DNA from: Allacma fusca
Lineage: Eukaryota > Arthropoda > Collembola > Symphypleona > Sminthuridae
Direction: 5' to 3'
DNA: 64,000 bases
Assembly: GCA_947179485.1 (NCBI GenBank)
Contig: OX359245.1
Coordinates: 60,189,067 to 60,253,066, forward strand
Shown: in pieces, positions 34,818 through 47,500 of the stretch
Numbering within the stretch: position 1 is the stretch's first letter
How the letters are laid out: each line of letters begins with the position of its first letter
The notes under the pieces: generated by a model
Told to the model about the DNA's origin: nothing
The model's database searches: none
Seen by the model: the letters and a program-made list of their open reading frames with translations, nothing else
Translations under genes and position numbers: made by a program

Positions 34818-35261
34818 CTAAGCACTTTGCTCTCCATCAGAGTCACTCGGGACGTCAAAGCGAATGATAGGGATGCTCCTTCTCTTCCGTGCATTAATTA
34901 TCACATCTTCTTCAAAGACATCATCCTCTTCCTCATCATCCTGGGAGTCCTTTGATGATCTCTTCGCATGAAACACGACATACAACAAGAGTGCAGCCAC
35001 GAGCACGAAAATGATCCCAGACATCACCGTCACCCCAATAAGGATCCCATTGAGATACGAAGGTTGAATTGCGAGCACAGGCTCAGAAGTAACCTCCACA
35101 TTTTTCCTGTGTAGTATTTGTTCTCCCCTCAAATGTGGTATCTTTGTGGGCGTAATATTCCACTTTGTAGCTTCCTCCACAGCCTTCCAGTTATTTTTCA
35201 ATTGTAAATCCCACAATGAATTGACACTTTTGTCGTCCTCCAAGTCCTGACTGATTGTCAT
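34818..35261 (-). CDS. Single-pass membrane protein, paralogue 1
   Basis: 147 residues from ATG at 35261 to TAG at 34818. No cleavable signal peptide at this start. N-terminal part about 75 residues; a hydrophobic segment of about 24 residues centred on GVTVMSGIIFVLVAALLLYV (about 77-98); then HAKRSSKD and a strongly acidic tail (DDEEEDDVFEED) ending RRSIPIIRFDVPSDSDGEQSA. Topology by the positive-inside rule would put the tail in the cytosol. Paralogue 2 (61850-62287) keeps the membrane segment, the acidic tail and the C-terminal RFD...S-D...SA pattern, which supports both as coding. An upstream exon with a signal peptide is possible. Function unknown. Confidence 0.7.
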   Translation of the reverse strand: MTISQDLEDDKSVNSLWDLQLKNNWKAVEEATKWNITPTKIPHLRGEQILHRKNVEVTSEPVLAIQPSYLNGILIGVTVMSGIIFVLVAALLLYVVFHAKRSSKDSQDDEEEDDVFEEDVIINARKRRSIPIIRFDVPSDSDGEQSA

Positions 35262-35893
35262 GATGAAGTTATATTGTCAGGGAAAGTATATTCGGTCATA
35301 CTAAAACGTATAGTACTGTTATTACTGTGGGACAAATAACTATTAAATAGATATTGTAAAAATAATTTTCCGAACACTTGTGCCTACACGGAGATTATTT
35401 TCCAAATGAAATGCAACTGAAAGTGGGAACACGCATTGACGGTGTATGAAAATCAATATCTCAAGAGGCTGAGCTGATATTGATGCATAGTAAGTAAAAT
35501 ATTAATCCTTATAATCTTCTCAAGTTCTCTGTTATCAACAATTTCGGATATACATATTTACAGGCATACATAACTGAATGGACTTGACGTTACGTTGCAG
35601 CAACTTCCAGTTTTTTTCCCTAACAATAATAATACATCCATTTCGTGATGGGCTTTAATAAAGACTGGAAACTGGAATGACCGCAATGAAATAAATTAAC
35701 AATGAAAAAAATAGTACAAAAATGTGTATTTACTTTTAGTAATAACTACGTTGTTGTATTTCAAGAGTCTTCCTGGAAATTAAAGGGATTTCAGGTAAAT
35801 TTTTAGGGAATTCTATGTTAACGTAATGTTGTTTGTATAACTCCGTATCCTTGTAAGGCAATATGTTTTATCAATCCCCTGGGTCAAATTCAC
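34818..35893 (-). repeat. Dispersed segmental duplication, copy 1
   Basis: Coding sequence plus about 0.6 kb of upstream DNA matches 61850-62890, for example GCAACTTCCAGTTTTTT near 35600 and 62620, TCTTCCTGGAAATTA near 35770 and 62770, and a CTGGGTCAA run near 35880 and 62875. Same orientation, about 27 kb apart. Confidence 0.7.
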
Positions 35894-37585
35894 TTATCTG
35901 TTATGGTTTTGTATACAATTCTACAGAGAGAGAGACAGCTACACATGAGATTTTGTTTGTACTTAGATGACGTCAAACACGTAGCCCTTACAATTAGAGT
36001 GGTAAAAATTTCTAACACTGCCATATTTAATAATTTTTGCAGCTAATCTAAAAGCTGTGGTGACAATGTAAGGAAATCCTCTAAGCCCTTGAACATTTTG
36101 TATTGTAGGTGAGCAAGTACCTGATAGACACGTGAGTTTTTATGCTTAAGTGGGATTAAAATGTGAAGATGAAATTTTAGATAACATGGGTGTGCAAACA
36201 GTAAACCACTCGCCAGATCAAGATCAGGCCGAAGACAATTGGGGTGGTGGAAATGCAGAATTTAATTTTAATTGATAATAGCAATAATTGAACTTTGCCT
36301 TCTGAAGATTTTATCTCTGCATTAAAATTCGAGAACATCATCAGGATCATGAGCCGTAAGCTCCTGAATTAATTAATTTGTTTTTTGTGGATGTTATTTG
36401 CCTATTAAACAATAAAATTCCATGGAATCTGCACTGTGCAAAAATAACGTTTAATTTTCTGGGGTGAAACTACAGTAAAACTTTACAGGAAAATTTTCTT
36501 AAAATCAAACTGGAATATTTGCATCGCGTCATCTAGTATGCAAAATGCTCATGTACTTAGTTACAAGTTTGTTTTACTTTTAATAAGTATTTTGTGGCTC
36601 ATTTTGCTCCGGGCTGGCAATTAATCCTTCTAAATTTATACAAAAAACATAACATACAAGCGAGCTTTCAAACAAGTCACTAAGTTTCATTTTGTGTGCG
36701 TATAGTACATTAAAAGCAAAGTTGAGGAAATTCAGCTTGAGGAGCGAAAGGGAGACTTTCCCCCAAAACCCGCGACTTTGCATAATATTTTTTACAGTAT
36801 CGATCGAGTATTTTTGGGCTACTATTTTAAATCATGTTTGTGCATGTTTTGTGATATCCACATAAACAATGTTTGTATGCTGACTTATTAAAAGAATTAT
36901 TTGCCAGATATTTTTTGAAGAAAATAATTTTGTCAATTGGTACTTTTTCATTTATAATGAATCTCAATAACTTGTTGTGCAGCAGGGACAAGAATCGGAA
37001 TCCGAATTTCACAATGCCCCAAAAACTTTGTACCTCGATTGTATATAAATGGAGAGTTGCATCGATTAGTTGTAAGTATAGACAAATAAATCCATGATAG
37101 TAGAATCGCAATTTAAACAGAATTTTAAAATTTGGTACTTACAATACATAAAAGATGGGTTTAAACAAAAGTATTGGAATCGTCACCGGAATTAGTATTC
37201 CACAAAAAATAATAAAAATTGAAAATTTGTTTCGACCATACTTTTCTTCTTCTTTACTTCTTTGTAAGTATTTCCGACTCCAACTTGTAACAATATTAAA
37301 TCATTTTAAAACTCATTAAAATGTATAGATTTTCAAAATAACCATAAATACTCGATTACAAAATGGTATTTCATGTGCAATTTTTTGAATAAAGTTTATG
37401 CATCCAAAAATGGTGAAAAAATGAAACGTTATTTATGTACAGCCCATAATGGCAAATGGATTAACTAAAACTATTTTAACTTGCCTATACTCTAACTTTA
37501 AACTAAACTGTTATATTTAATGTATCTGTCTTTATTGTATACCTCACTGTTATTTCGGATAACAATCTTATCTTGAATGCATAAG
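35894..37585. other. Intergenic, AT-rich
   Basis: Short frames on both strands without support. No repeat structure recognised. Confidence 0.4.
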
Positions 37586-38160
37586 CAAACGTGGGAAAAA
37601 TTACTGCCTACCTTAAAAGGTACCTACAAATGTCCGATTTTCGTGCCCTAATTACCTATACCTATTTGCCTAAAATAGTAGATTTGATATTTTTCTACTT
37701 TCCTTCTCTAGAAATTAGCAAATGATTTTGCCTACCTGCTAGCCTAAATAGGTTCAATTTTCCCCTGCATTTACAACTTACAAATAGGCAAACATTTGCA
37801 TACTTTTTCATACATGTGTATGTTTTACTATATGCTATATCCATAAAATAGACAATGTTTGGTATTATTTGCTGAAACCTAGTAAACACTTTGTGATAGT
37901 TTGCTGTATTAGCTATGCCTTCCTACATTTACACTTTAATCTCACAAATATGCTATATACTCGTTTACCCTAACTATGCACATTGTAACCACCTACACGG
38001 AATTTAGTATTAGCCTATTTATTTCCTATTTTCAAGTGGGCGTTTTGAAGGGCCTAAGTGTATTCGTCTACCCTACGCCCTACATCACGGAGAATTTTTC
38101 AGCCTAATTACATCCTAACCTATTTGTATAACCTATTCATAGGCTAGGCGCCCACAATTG
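37586..38160. mobile_element. hAT element D relative (CCTAC-word family)
   Basis: Arms rich in CCTAC, CCTAT and GCCTA. Inverted ends CAA(A/T)(C/T)GTGGG. Flanks GCATAAG and GCATAAAG suggest a target duplication with one indel. A further CCTAC-rich stretch continues to about 38420 and may be a second fragment. Confidence 0.6.
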
Positions 38161-38168
38161 GCATAAAG

Positions 38169-39000
38169 TAAGTTAAAGGTGTTAGTATGTTAATTTAGCT
38201 ACTTTTCTATGTTTCAACTCGATAGCAAGCATATATCCTCATTTACTCTGCCCATTTGCAAACTTTTTTTTTAAATGAACTTTTCCAATTATTTCCCATC
38301 TTATTATTCCAGCGGACATTTAAAGATCCTAGTCTATTCGCCCACCCTACAATAAATCAAATTTTTTGGCCTGACTACAAATTATTGAGCCTATTTGTAC
38401 GCTGGACGCCCTCCATCTATTCTAAACAACTACAAATTTAAGAACCTCCCAATCATGCTGAAAAATAAATTAAATAAAAGTAATTATGGATAGTGATCAA
38501 ATTTATTAAATTGTATTAATAAGTCTTGTTGTAAGTACTTTGTCCATTGAATCATTAATAATTATAAAAATCTCGAGCGTCGAGACCGGGGTTTTTACGA
38601 ATACAATTGCATAAAACTGAAGTAAATAAGGGCTATACAGTAACGACTCATTTAATTTGCGTCGACGTGACAATTTACATGTTTATGATGCACGAATGTG
38701 GCTGCTTAAGAAAATCAAGTCATTCGTGACCAAACTGTAACCAACAACAAATATAACAATTTCGATATTTAAATAACCTAGTATATAGCTGCGCTTGTAG
38801 CATTTGCATCTGAGAATTTTACTTCTTAACAACCAAATACTTGATGAACCCAATTAATGAGAACTAAACGGAATAATAACTAATTATTATAATGATTGAA
38901 TGAATCAAAATGTATTTGTAGGTCCGTTAGACAAAACGTCGTCCGTAGGAAAATAAAATCGTGTATTTTAGCCTTATAGAACTTCGACACCGTGAAATAT
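38169..39000. other. Intergenic
   Basis: Some CCTAC-like words up to 38420, otherwise featureless and AT-rich. Confidence 0.4.
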
Positions 39001-40600
39001 TTACATCGGAAAAATGATTGCATTCGCAATATTTCCTTCATAAAGATCTGGGTCTTGAGAGTCCACACACTTCACAGAAGGAAACTGCTTCAACAGACTC
39101 TTCTGGATACTGGGCTTAAATTTGACGGTCGACTTCAAATATTTGATTCTTTGACGCGCCTCGCTGGATTTGAACATTCCACCTGATACCCAGAGACTTT
39201 CAAATGTCCGACCTTTGAAATTGTGGAAGGACACTGTATTTAAATTTGGAAATCTCTTGATAACATCTTCTTCATCCCGGAAATACAAGTATCCTTTCGT
39301 ACGTCTTCCCCAGAGGGTGATGTGCTTTACTGCAGGCATTTCATTCGGGAAATTGACTAAAGCCTCTGGTTTTAACGCTCGTATTACCAAATGCTCCAAA
39401 GTATGTTTCCCGAGTTCCAGGAGGGCTTCGAAACTCTGCCTGTTTCGTTCAATAAAAATCAAATCAGGACACCCTCGGAGTAGTTTCCCAACAATCAAGA
39501 ACTGGAACTTCATCTCCGCCTTCACCAAAGACTTCATTCCCTCCACTTCGCTCATCCTGGGATTATGTTTGTAAAAACCCACAGATCGAAGAAGATTCAA
39601 TTTTTCCATGTTTCGAAATCCCTTCACCATTGTGACTGGGGCACCATAAATTTCCTTCACATTTGGTAGTAGTTCTAGAAGTTTAGCAGCTGTCAGGTGT
39701 TCGTACTTCGTCCCACGACATCGGCGGAAACAAAATTTTTGCACGCTAGGCAACGGAAGGTAGAGCCGAAAATAATCATCTGGGCATATAAACAGTTCGG
39801 TAGACATACCAAACAATCGAAGTTCTTCGGTGTTGGGGAAATCATGACAGGAAACCACATCAGTCGTTCTTTCATTCTCATCGAATCCACATAAAAAGTA
39901 AGATCGGGCGGAGGAGGGATTTCGTACGTATGTAAGTAAGTAAACCATTGCTCCGAACCTTGTTATAAACGCCCGGCACTCGTTAACCTCATCGGAAGAG
40001 AAATAACAATTAAAATTCACCTCCAAATCAATATAAACTGCACGTCTCAGACTCTGTAAATATTCAGTTTCGGCTGCTATGGATGACGTTCTCAGTTGGA
40101 TTTGGGGATCCACACAACCTCTTGTTGTCTTGACTTTCACATTTGTCAAACTGGACCAAACGATCCGATATACAAAAAACGTTGGATCAGCAACGGATCG
40201 CCAGGTCTCATTCACATCACAGCAGGTCTTCAAGTCGGTAGGGCTCAGATATCCGAAAATCTCCTTCAGGATCTAAATTCAAAATCGGAGTATATAATTC
40301 GATTCGTTGAGGAAATTAATGCCCCTTCCAAAGAAAGTCAAACCTTCTGTAAAGCCTTCTAATTACGTTGCACTGTTGCACAGCTTAATTCTACGATTAT
40401 TCTGTAAAAAAATAATTAAATCTTACGACGATGTTATCAAAAACAGTTCCTGCAATGACTGTTGTATTGAAACTTCCCATTTGATCACTTTCCTCCAAAG
40501 TGCTTTCTGACTCTTCGGTTTCCTTCTTCGATTTCTTTTCTAGTGGCTGGAAATTCTGCGAACCTGTCGGACTAACCTTAAAATTCTCATTCGGATCCAT
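39001..40600 (-). CDS. F-box / leucine-rich-repeat-like protein
   Basis: Two exons on the minus strand: 40600-40427 (58 codons, donor GTC|GTAAGA) and 40272-39001 (acceptor GAATTTAG), joined at phase 0; 481 residues. The F-box spans about residues 55-95: ILKEIFGYLSPTDLKTC, then DVNETWRSVADPTFF, split by the intron at its start. Before it is a charged, Lys/Glu/Ser-rich leader. After it come irregular LRR-like segments such as LPNVKEIYGAPV, MEKLNLLRSVGF and FPNLNTVSFHNF. F-box proteins bind Skp1 in SCF ubiquitin ligases and the LRR part binds targets; the target here is unknown. Arthropod genomes, springtails among them, hold many such genes. Confidence 0.85.
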
Positions 40601-42174
40601 TTTGAACACTGGAATTAATATAAACAATTATTGCAAATTAGGGAGCTTCGGTTCGATTCGACTGTATAATAAACCTCTAGCGTAGCCTCGTCTCGGTCAT
40701 CTCGTTCCTCTGTGTCTGTACAACTCTCAATATACGATTTTCACTCGGAATATTTACATAAATACGGAGTCAAACTTCAAGCCTGCGTATTGCGACCTAC
40801 AGTTCTTTAAATAGTTACGTCAAACTTCCTAACTTTGGGACGTTGCATAGGGTGCACCCACGTTTTTGAGGACGTGATCGGCACGAGAAGCCTGATTTCA
40901 TAGAAAAATAAATATTTCAGAGGGTATTTATTAATCAACGTGAGTATAAATATTGTATTTTTCCCACCAATCCTGATCATGTAAATATCATTTATTTGTA
41001 ATTATGAACTTGGATTAAAAGTGAACCTCTACCCTTATTTAATATATTATGTAAATATGAACACGGCTGCTGTCATACAAGTGACATTAAATTTTGAACG
41101 TCTTCAATTTGTTACAATCACACGGTTATTAGGCGCTGGTTCCTATCCATTGTCTTCTACTATCCCCGATATATATCAATGAAGCAAAATATTTGATTCC
41201 GATAGCTTGCATAAAATTTAGTTCCAGATTTTCTAAAATTAACTTGATCTGAGTCAATATTTGAGATCACCGGCTCCAGAAACAGCCGGCTGTTTTTCAG
41301 AATGTAAATTTCTTTAACTGTTTGTAGCCAACTGATAAAGTTCTTTACACGGGATTAGAAACTGCAGATTTAGTTTGTCTTCTGAGCGTGTCCAAACTAT
41401 AAAACCAGGCACACGAAAATTTACTGGGACAAATGAACCGGAATAAACTGTTAAGCAAATTCTGTGGGGTTTGGTTTCATATACTGAAACGTCACATTGC
41501 CGATGAGCAAACCGAGGTACAACTTATTAGTCATACGACTTTATCTGTATGAATTTAATCTCGTATGAATGTGCAACGCTATCAGTTCATTAGATTAATG
41601 TTACGATAATTATCAATAAATCTCAGTTCACGCGAAATTCCTCTTTTGAGGGATGGCTTCCTGAACGTTCAATCAGTAATGTCCAAGATATCGCATCCTT
41701 ACGGTCGTCATTCCAATAGAGGTCAGCACACGATTATTCATTCATTTCCACAAAATTATTCATCTTTTCAAGAGCACGAATCAATGGAGCTCAGCGAACG
41801 GAAATTATTTCGGGCGAAATTTTCTCCCCACACTTGTATAGATCCTAAACAGTTATGAGATCAGCATTTATTTTGTTTGAAGACTCCTCAAATGGTTCTC
41901 GCAATCTGAAATCAATAGCGGTTAGAACGATGAGAATTTTGCCTATCGTTTGCACAACGGGAGCTCCAATTAGCATTGGCGTGAATAAAGATTATGTAAC
42001 GGAATTAGCGGATGATTCTCACATACCAACAGTGGCTTAGAAACTAGGTCAAAATTTTTTACATTGAATTTAAGATGTCATTCTGGTTATACATTTGTTA
42101 GACATGTTATACTTGCTGAATTTGGAACGTTCATGAAACTTCGATGTTATTGAAACCGCGAGTAGCGACCACGA
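40601..42174. other. Intergenic region right of the F-box gene
   Basis: Likely contains the F-box gene promoter. Frames 41646-41858 and 41855-42040 are less AT-rich than their surroundings and overlap by a few bases, but no family is recognised and no splice link to 43114-43557 could be shown. Confidence 0.35.
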
Positions 42175-42182
42175 GGGTCATC

Positions 42183-43014
42183 TAGTGCTGTCCATGGGAA
42201 CAGGAGACACCCTGGTTTTTATGAACAGGAACAGGAATGGGTGCGTACGGGAACACAAATTTTGTTCCCAAAACACTTTGGGAACGTTTGGGAACATAGA
42301 AATTGTTTCCAACATATGGGAACAAAAGCGGGTTTGGGAACCGGAACAAAACTTGTACCTACCTGGTATTCACATGAAGTTTATAATATAAAAATACCTC
42401 ACAAATAAAATATGATTTTATAAGTACGTCGCAACATGTCAAATAAGTCACTCTTTCGCACGTTATTTTCTAACAAAATAATAAATATTTATTATTTAAC
42501 ACGTAACAAAAACAGAACACTCTGGAACTTTAGCCCAAAATTGTAGCTCAGAAAACTCCAGCGTACTTTTATCCTTATTAGTTCAGCAAAAGTGTATTGA
42601 AAGTGCTACTTGTCTTGGCTAATTTCAGTTACTACTGTACTTTGCTCTGCGATGATTAATTTAATGACTGTTACTAAATTCTCATTTAAATTCGAGTAGC
42701 TAAAGAAATTGGAGATGGTGTGCTGTTATTTATTTTTAATACAGTCGATTTGACATTTGGTTTTTTTAATCGACGCATAAATAGAGTTACCTGGGGCATA
42801 AATGTGTAGGTTGTGCTTTTCTGCTAGTCTTTAAGTACTTTTGGGAACAGGAACAGGAACATTCCTGTTCCTGCAGGAACAGGTCCAGGAACTTTGAATT
42901 GGTACCCATTTTTATGGGGACAGGAACAGGACGATTGCGTTAGTTCCTGAAAAAATGGGTACAAGTACAGGAACAGGTATGGGTACCAAATTTCCGTTCC
43001 CATGGACAGCACTA
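42183..43014. mobile_element. Non-autonomous hAT element H (GGAACA-word family)
   Basis: Exact target duplication GGGTCATC at 42175-42182 and 43015-43022. Perfect inverted ends TAGTGCTGTCCATGGGAAC; note T, not C, as first base. Arms are arrays of GGAACAGGAACA and GGGAACA. No transposase. Confidence 0.92.
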
Positions 43015-43113
43015 GGGTCATCTGAGGTTGACAGATATTTTCAATTCTGACAAGACTGCCAAGCATGTTTTGTGATAATCCAACCGGTCAAAATAATAAT
43101 AATCTTTATTCAG

Positions 43114-43557
43114 GTCGATTTTTTGGTCTTAGCCCTTACAACCTTTGGATATGTGTACATTAGCATTGCAACCGGTCAAAATAAGAACATATTTGTATTT
43201 GATGCAATTAATTGGCTGTTTCCTGACAGATTTGAGAGGAACTGCGTTAAGTTTCTCGTTCTCGTTCCCGGTCATTCAAGGATACCCATAGGTTATGATT
43301 TTGATCATATTGAAAGGGAAAAATGCCGGTGCAAGCAACTGCTTCTTCCAAATATCATTACCGAATTAGTCAAGAAAGCTAATATTACTAATATTAATAA
43401 ACTCGTATATGCGAATAATTATTTCACTAATGGCATGTGCTCTGACGGAACACCTGTTGTGATTGACAGAAATTACGTGGAGTACATTAGAGTCGTTATT
43501 CCAACCATAATAGGCTGGTGGCATCAGTATAAATTCAATCGAACTAACTTTTTTTAA
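43114..43557 (+). CDS. Probable last exon of an unrecognised gene
   Basis: 147 codons open after a good acceptor (CTTTATTCAG at 43104-43113), ending TTTTTT-TAA. The protein reads like real coding sequence: FDAINWLFPDRFERNCVKFL, then DFDHIEREKCRCKQLLLP and YANNYFTNGMCSDGTPVVID. It has four Cys and a Trp-Trp near the end (IIGWWHQYKF). No family recognised. Upstream exons are not found; hAT element H sits 100 bases before this exon and may have displaced or split the gene. Could be a decayed gene. Confidence 0.5.
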   Translation, partial: VDFLVLALTTFGYVYISIATGQNKNIFVFDAINWLFPDRFERNCVKFLVLVPGHSRIPIGYDFDHIEREKCRCKQLLLPNIITELVKKANITNINKLVYANNYFTNGMCSDGTPVVIDRNYVEYIRVVIPTIIGWWHQYKFNRTNFF

Positions 43558-43749
43558 GATGCTTTCATCTCAACCAGACAACCACTACCTTCCTCTTAAT
43601 CTGTCCAAAGTGTCCAACGGTTTCTTCAAGCAGCGATGGAAAAGAAGGCTTTAACTTTTTTATTTTTGCCAGGATTATTTTGGTATTGTAAAAACGTTAT
43701 ATGTGTATGTATGCTTTTAAGGATAAGATCAAAACGGTTCCTTTATATT

Positions 43750-44366
43750 TGATGAGCACGGGAATGTTGAGCAGCTCACGAACTGTAAAAAAGAATGAAA
43801 ATCCTATGGTGTGAGAACTGTCCGAAAATGATTATAAAATGGCGCTGTCTTGTTCAATAATTCCTCTGAATCCTTTACACACAGTATTAGCTTAATTAAT
43901 AATGTACTTTATTAATTGTAATTATTAAGCTTTAATATACTATTGAACTTCCCTTTAAATAAATAATAAAATAATAGATATTACAAGCCACAAACACGAA
44001 GCTCCTCTCTAGTAAAGTTCACGTAGCCGACTCCTTCTCTTCTTTCTTCTTTGATCCTTGTAGCCTCTGGAATCCTCTTGAACACTGGTCACTGCACTTC
44101 TTATTCCTAATTTACATTTAAAGTCAGTAGCTCCTCTTGAACACTGGTCACTGCACTTCTTATTCCTAATTTACATTAAGGTCAGTAGCTAAATTTAGAA
44201 TAAGATTATACCTTACTTCTTGTCTCCGATAGACAAGGTTCGAACAAGCACTCTTCTCGAATTTATAAATGTCTTTCCTCTATCCTTCCTTTCAACCTTC
44301 CCTCGTCTATTACCATAAACTCCTCGTGGCCCTATCTCTCCTATTAGTATCGCTTTGGCGTATACA
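43750..44366 (-). repeat. BEL/Pao 3' LTR
   Basis: Begins TGTATACGCC and ends CTCATCA in element orientation. Contains an internal near-tandem repeat of about 60 bp (around 44068-44190) built on CTCTTGAACACTGGTCACTG. Confidence 0.93.
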
Positions 44367-44551
44367 ATTCCGCCCACCAAATTATTAAAAAATAATTTAA
44401 AAAAAAAATGAGAAAAAAAACAATTTATGTTAAAAAAAACTCAAACTGTCATTACTTTCAGACAATATTAATTTTAAATCAACATTTTAAAACTTACTTT
44501 AAGACAATATTAAAATTGTACATCAACATTTTAAAACTAGCTTAAAAACAC

Positions 44552-47500
44552 TTAAACTCCTTTGTCAATCTCGTTGACTTCGACCTTGTCCATCCTGTCG
44601 TCCTCTTGGTCTTCCCCTGAAGGCAACAACACGAGTTTGCACACTGGTCTCTTGAAAATTCCGTCTGCGGTTTTGACCGCTACTGTCCGAACTAGTTGTT
44701 GCGACTCCGTCGCATCTGTGAATACTTCCACAATCCTTGCTAATTTCCACCTCTGGGGAGCTAGATTGTCATCCTTTACGACAACCATATCACCAATCTT
44801 GAAGGTTTCCTTTGCTTCTCGCCACTTCGTCCTCTTCTGTAGTTGTTGCAGATATTCATCTTTCCACCTGTTCCAGAAATGGCATCGCAATTGTTGAACA
44901 CGCTGCCACCTTGACAGCGTGTTTACCTTCAATCCTCTTAGGTCGTCCTCTGGAATAGCTAATAAAGGCTGTCCAATTAAAAAATGACCTGGAGTTAATG
45001 CGGAAAAATCACCTGGGTCATTCCTCTCGGGACACAAGGGGCGGGAATTGAGACAGGCCTCGATGCTCTTCAGCAAGGTGTCCAACTCCTCGAACGTCAA
45101 GGTTGACTCGTTGGTAATCCTGGCCAGATGAAATTTCATGGACTTGACGGCCGCTTCCCACAATCCACCCATGTGTGGTGCAGCCGGCGGGTTCATCCTC
45201 CACTCGATCCCATCCTTTGCAAGATTCCTCGTCACTATTTGATCTAATTCTTTATCGCGATTCCTGATGATCGCCTGGAGTTCCCTTTTTGCCCCCACGA
45301 AATTCGTACCGTTGTCACTGTAAATGACGGACGGTAATCCTCTTCTTGATACGAATCTGTGTAATGCCGCTAGGAATGCCTCTGTCGATAAACTGCTGAC
45401 TGCTTCTAAATGTACTGCCTTGGTAGAGAAACAAACAAACACAGCCACATAAGATTTAACTATAACCTTATTTCTCCTTGTTACCATTGACTCCCGGATT
45501 TTGACTGGTCCGGCGTAATCAATGCCAACGTGAGTGAATGGCCGACTTGGAGTTATCCTCGCCTCTGGAAGATCTGCCATCATCTGGAATCCTGTTGATG
45601 CACGCTGGACTCGGCACGTCTTGCACTGGTGAATGACTCTACGCACTGATCTCCTCGCTCCTAAAATCCAATACCTCCTTTGCAGAAGAGACATCGTGAG
45701 CTGTGGTCCGGCGTGATTACTCCTACTGTGATACCACCATATAATTAAGTCCGTTATGTGGTGTCGTGGAAGTACTATGGGGTACTTTTGATTGTCTTGA
45801 ATTCCCTTCGCTTTCCTGAGCCTGCCGCCCACCTTGATTACCTCATCTTGCAAAAAAGCATTTAAATCCTTTAATTTAGAAATATTTGGGAACTTTGTCT
45901 TTCTCCGGAGTGCCTCTATCTCCTTTTGAAAAGCTTCCTTTTGAACAAATCTGATCCATCTCAGCTCAGCATCTCGTAAATCCTGTGTCTTTGGGTAGTG
46001 CAGTTGAACTCCTTGAATTCCGTTACACTTTGTTTTCCAAAACATGACCCACACGGCTGTCCTCCATCTCAGCTTGAACCAACATGAATGTCGTTTGGAT
46101 ACCATGGTGATGGCTGATTCCTCTTGCTTTGCCTTTTGAACTGTTGCGTGTACTACTATCTTATTTGTTGTAGGCATTTTGATTATTAGAGGGAATTCCT
46201 TTGGTCCATGCCACCATAAAGTACTGTTTATAAACTCTTGTACAGACATACCTCTTGATGGTAGATCCGCTGGATTGTTTATTCCTGGTATATGATTCCA
46301 ATCCTCTGGTTTTACTAATTCCTGTATCTTGATTACCCGATTCCTTTCAAATGTCTTCCACCGATTTGCGTCTCCCCTAATCCACGCGAGTGTTACTGTG
46401 GAATCACTCCATGCCTTTGTATCCGCTATGTCTATCGGTAGAGCTTTTCTGACTGCTGTCAGTAACTCTGCTAATAGTAGTGCTGCACATAATTCCAGTC
46501 TCGGGAGAGACTCAGGTTTGACCGGGGCCACTCTACTTTTGGCTGCTACCAGTCGTGACTGGCACCCTAATGTGGAACTGCAGTACAGATATACTGCAGC
46601 AGCATATGCTCTTTCTGAGGCATCTGCAAAACCATGTAATACGTATTTAGAATCCTTTTTGTAATTAACGCACCTGGGAATCCGGAGCTTATCTAATCCT
46701 TTTAATTCTTCTTGGTATTTGTTCCAATCCTGTAGTAGTTGTGTTGATGGTGCTTCAACCCAAGCTACCTCCTCTTTCCATAACTGTTGCATGACGATTT
46801 TGGCTCTGATAGTTACTGGACACAGCAGTCCTAATGGATCGAACACGCTTGCAATTCCGGATAAGATGCTCCTTTTCGTTACCCTGTTCGATTTTGGCAG
46901 CTGAACTTGAAATCGAAATTGGTCGTTTCCATGATGCCATACCATCCCTAATGCCTTTATGTAGTCATCCTTGTCTACTTGAAATGGAATATTGACTTCT
47001 CGGAAATCTTCTGGAATAGCCTGTATTACTTCTGTGCTTGATGATGCCCACTTTCTTAGCATGAATCTTCCTTTACTTGCTAGCTTTACTAAATCTTGTT
47101 GTAATGCTATTGCTTCCTGTATAGAGTTTCTTCCTGTGAGGCAATCATCAACATAAAAATCCTGTTTAAATACCTTTGCTGCTTCTGGGAATTCCTCCTT
47201 GTGGTCATCAGCTAATTTGTGTAACGTTCTAATTGCTTGGAATGGTGCACTCGCAGTGCCGAAGGTGACCTTTTTGATCCTGTATTGCTTGATTGTGTCG
47301 TTGTCCTCTCCGCGCCACAGTATTCTCTGGTAATCCGTGTCCTCTGGTTTGACCCAAATGTGTAGATACATTTGCCTGATATCCGCTGATAAGGGAATAA
47401 GCCAGAATCTCCACCTTATTAGAATAGTGAATAAATCCTGTTGTATAGTAGGACCTACCAGAAGTATGTCATTAAGTGACTTTCCTGTTGTTGTTTTGGC

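Noticed and set aside
44562-44897. Plus-strand frames across the retrotransposon
   Set aside because: Shadows of gag-pol on the minus strand.
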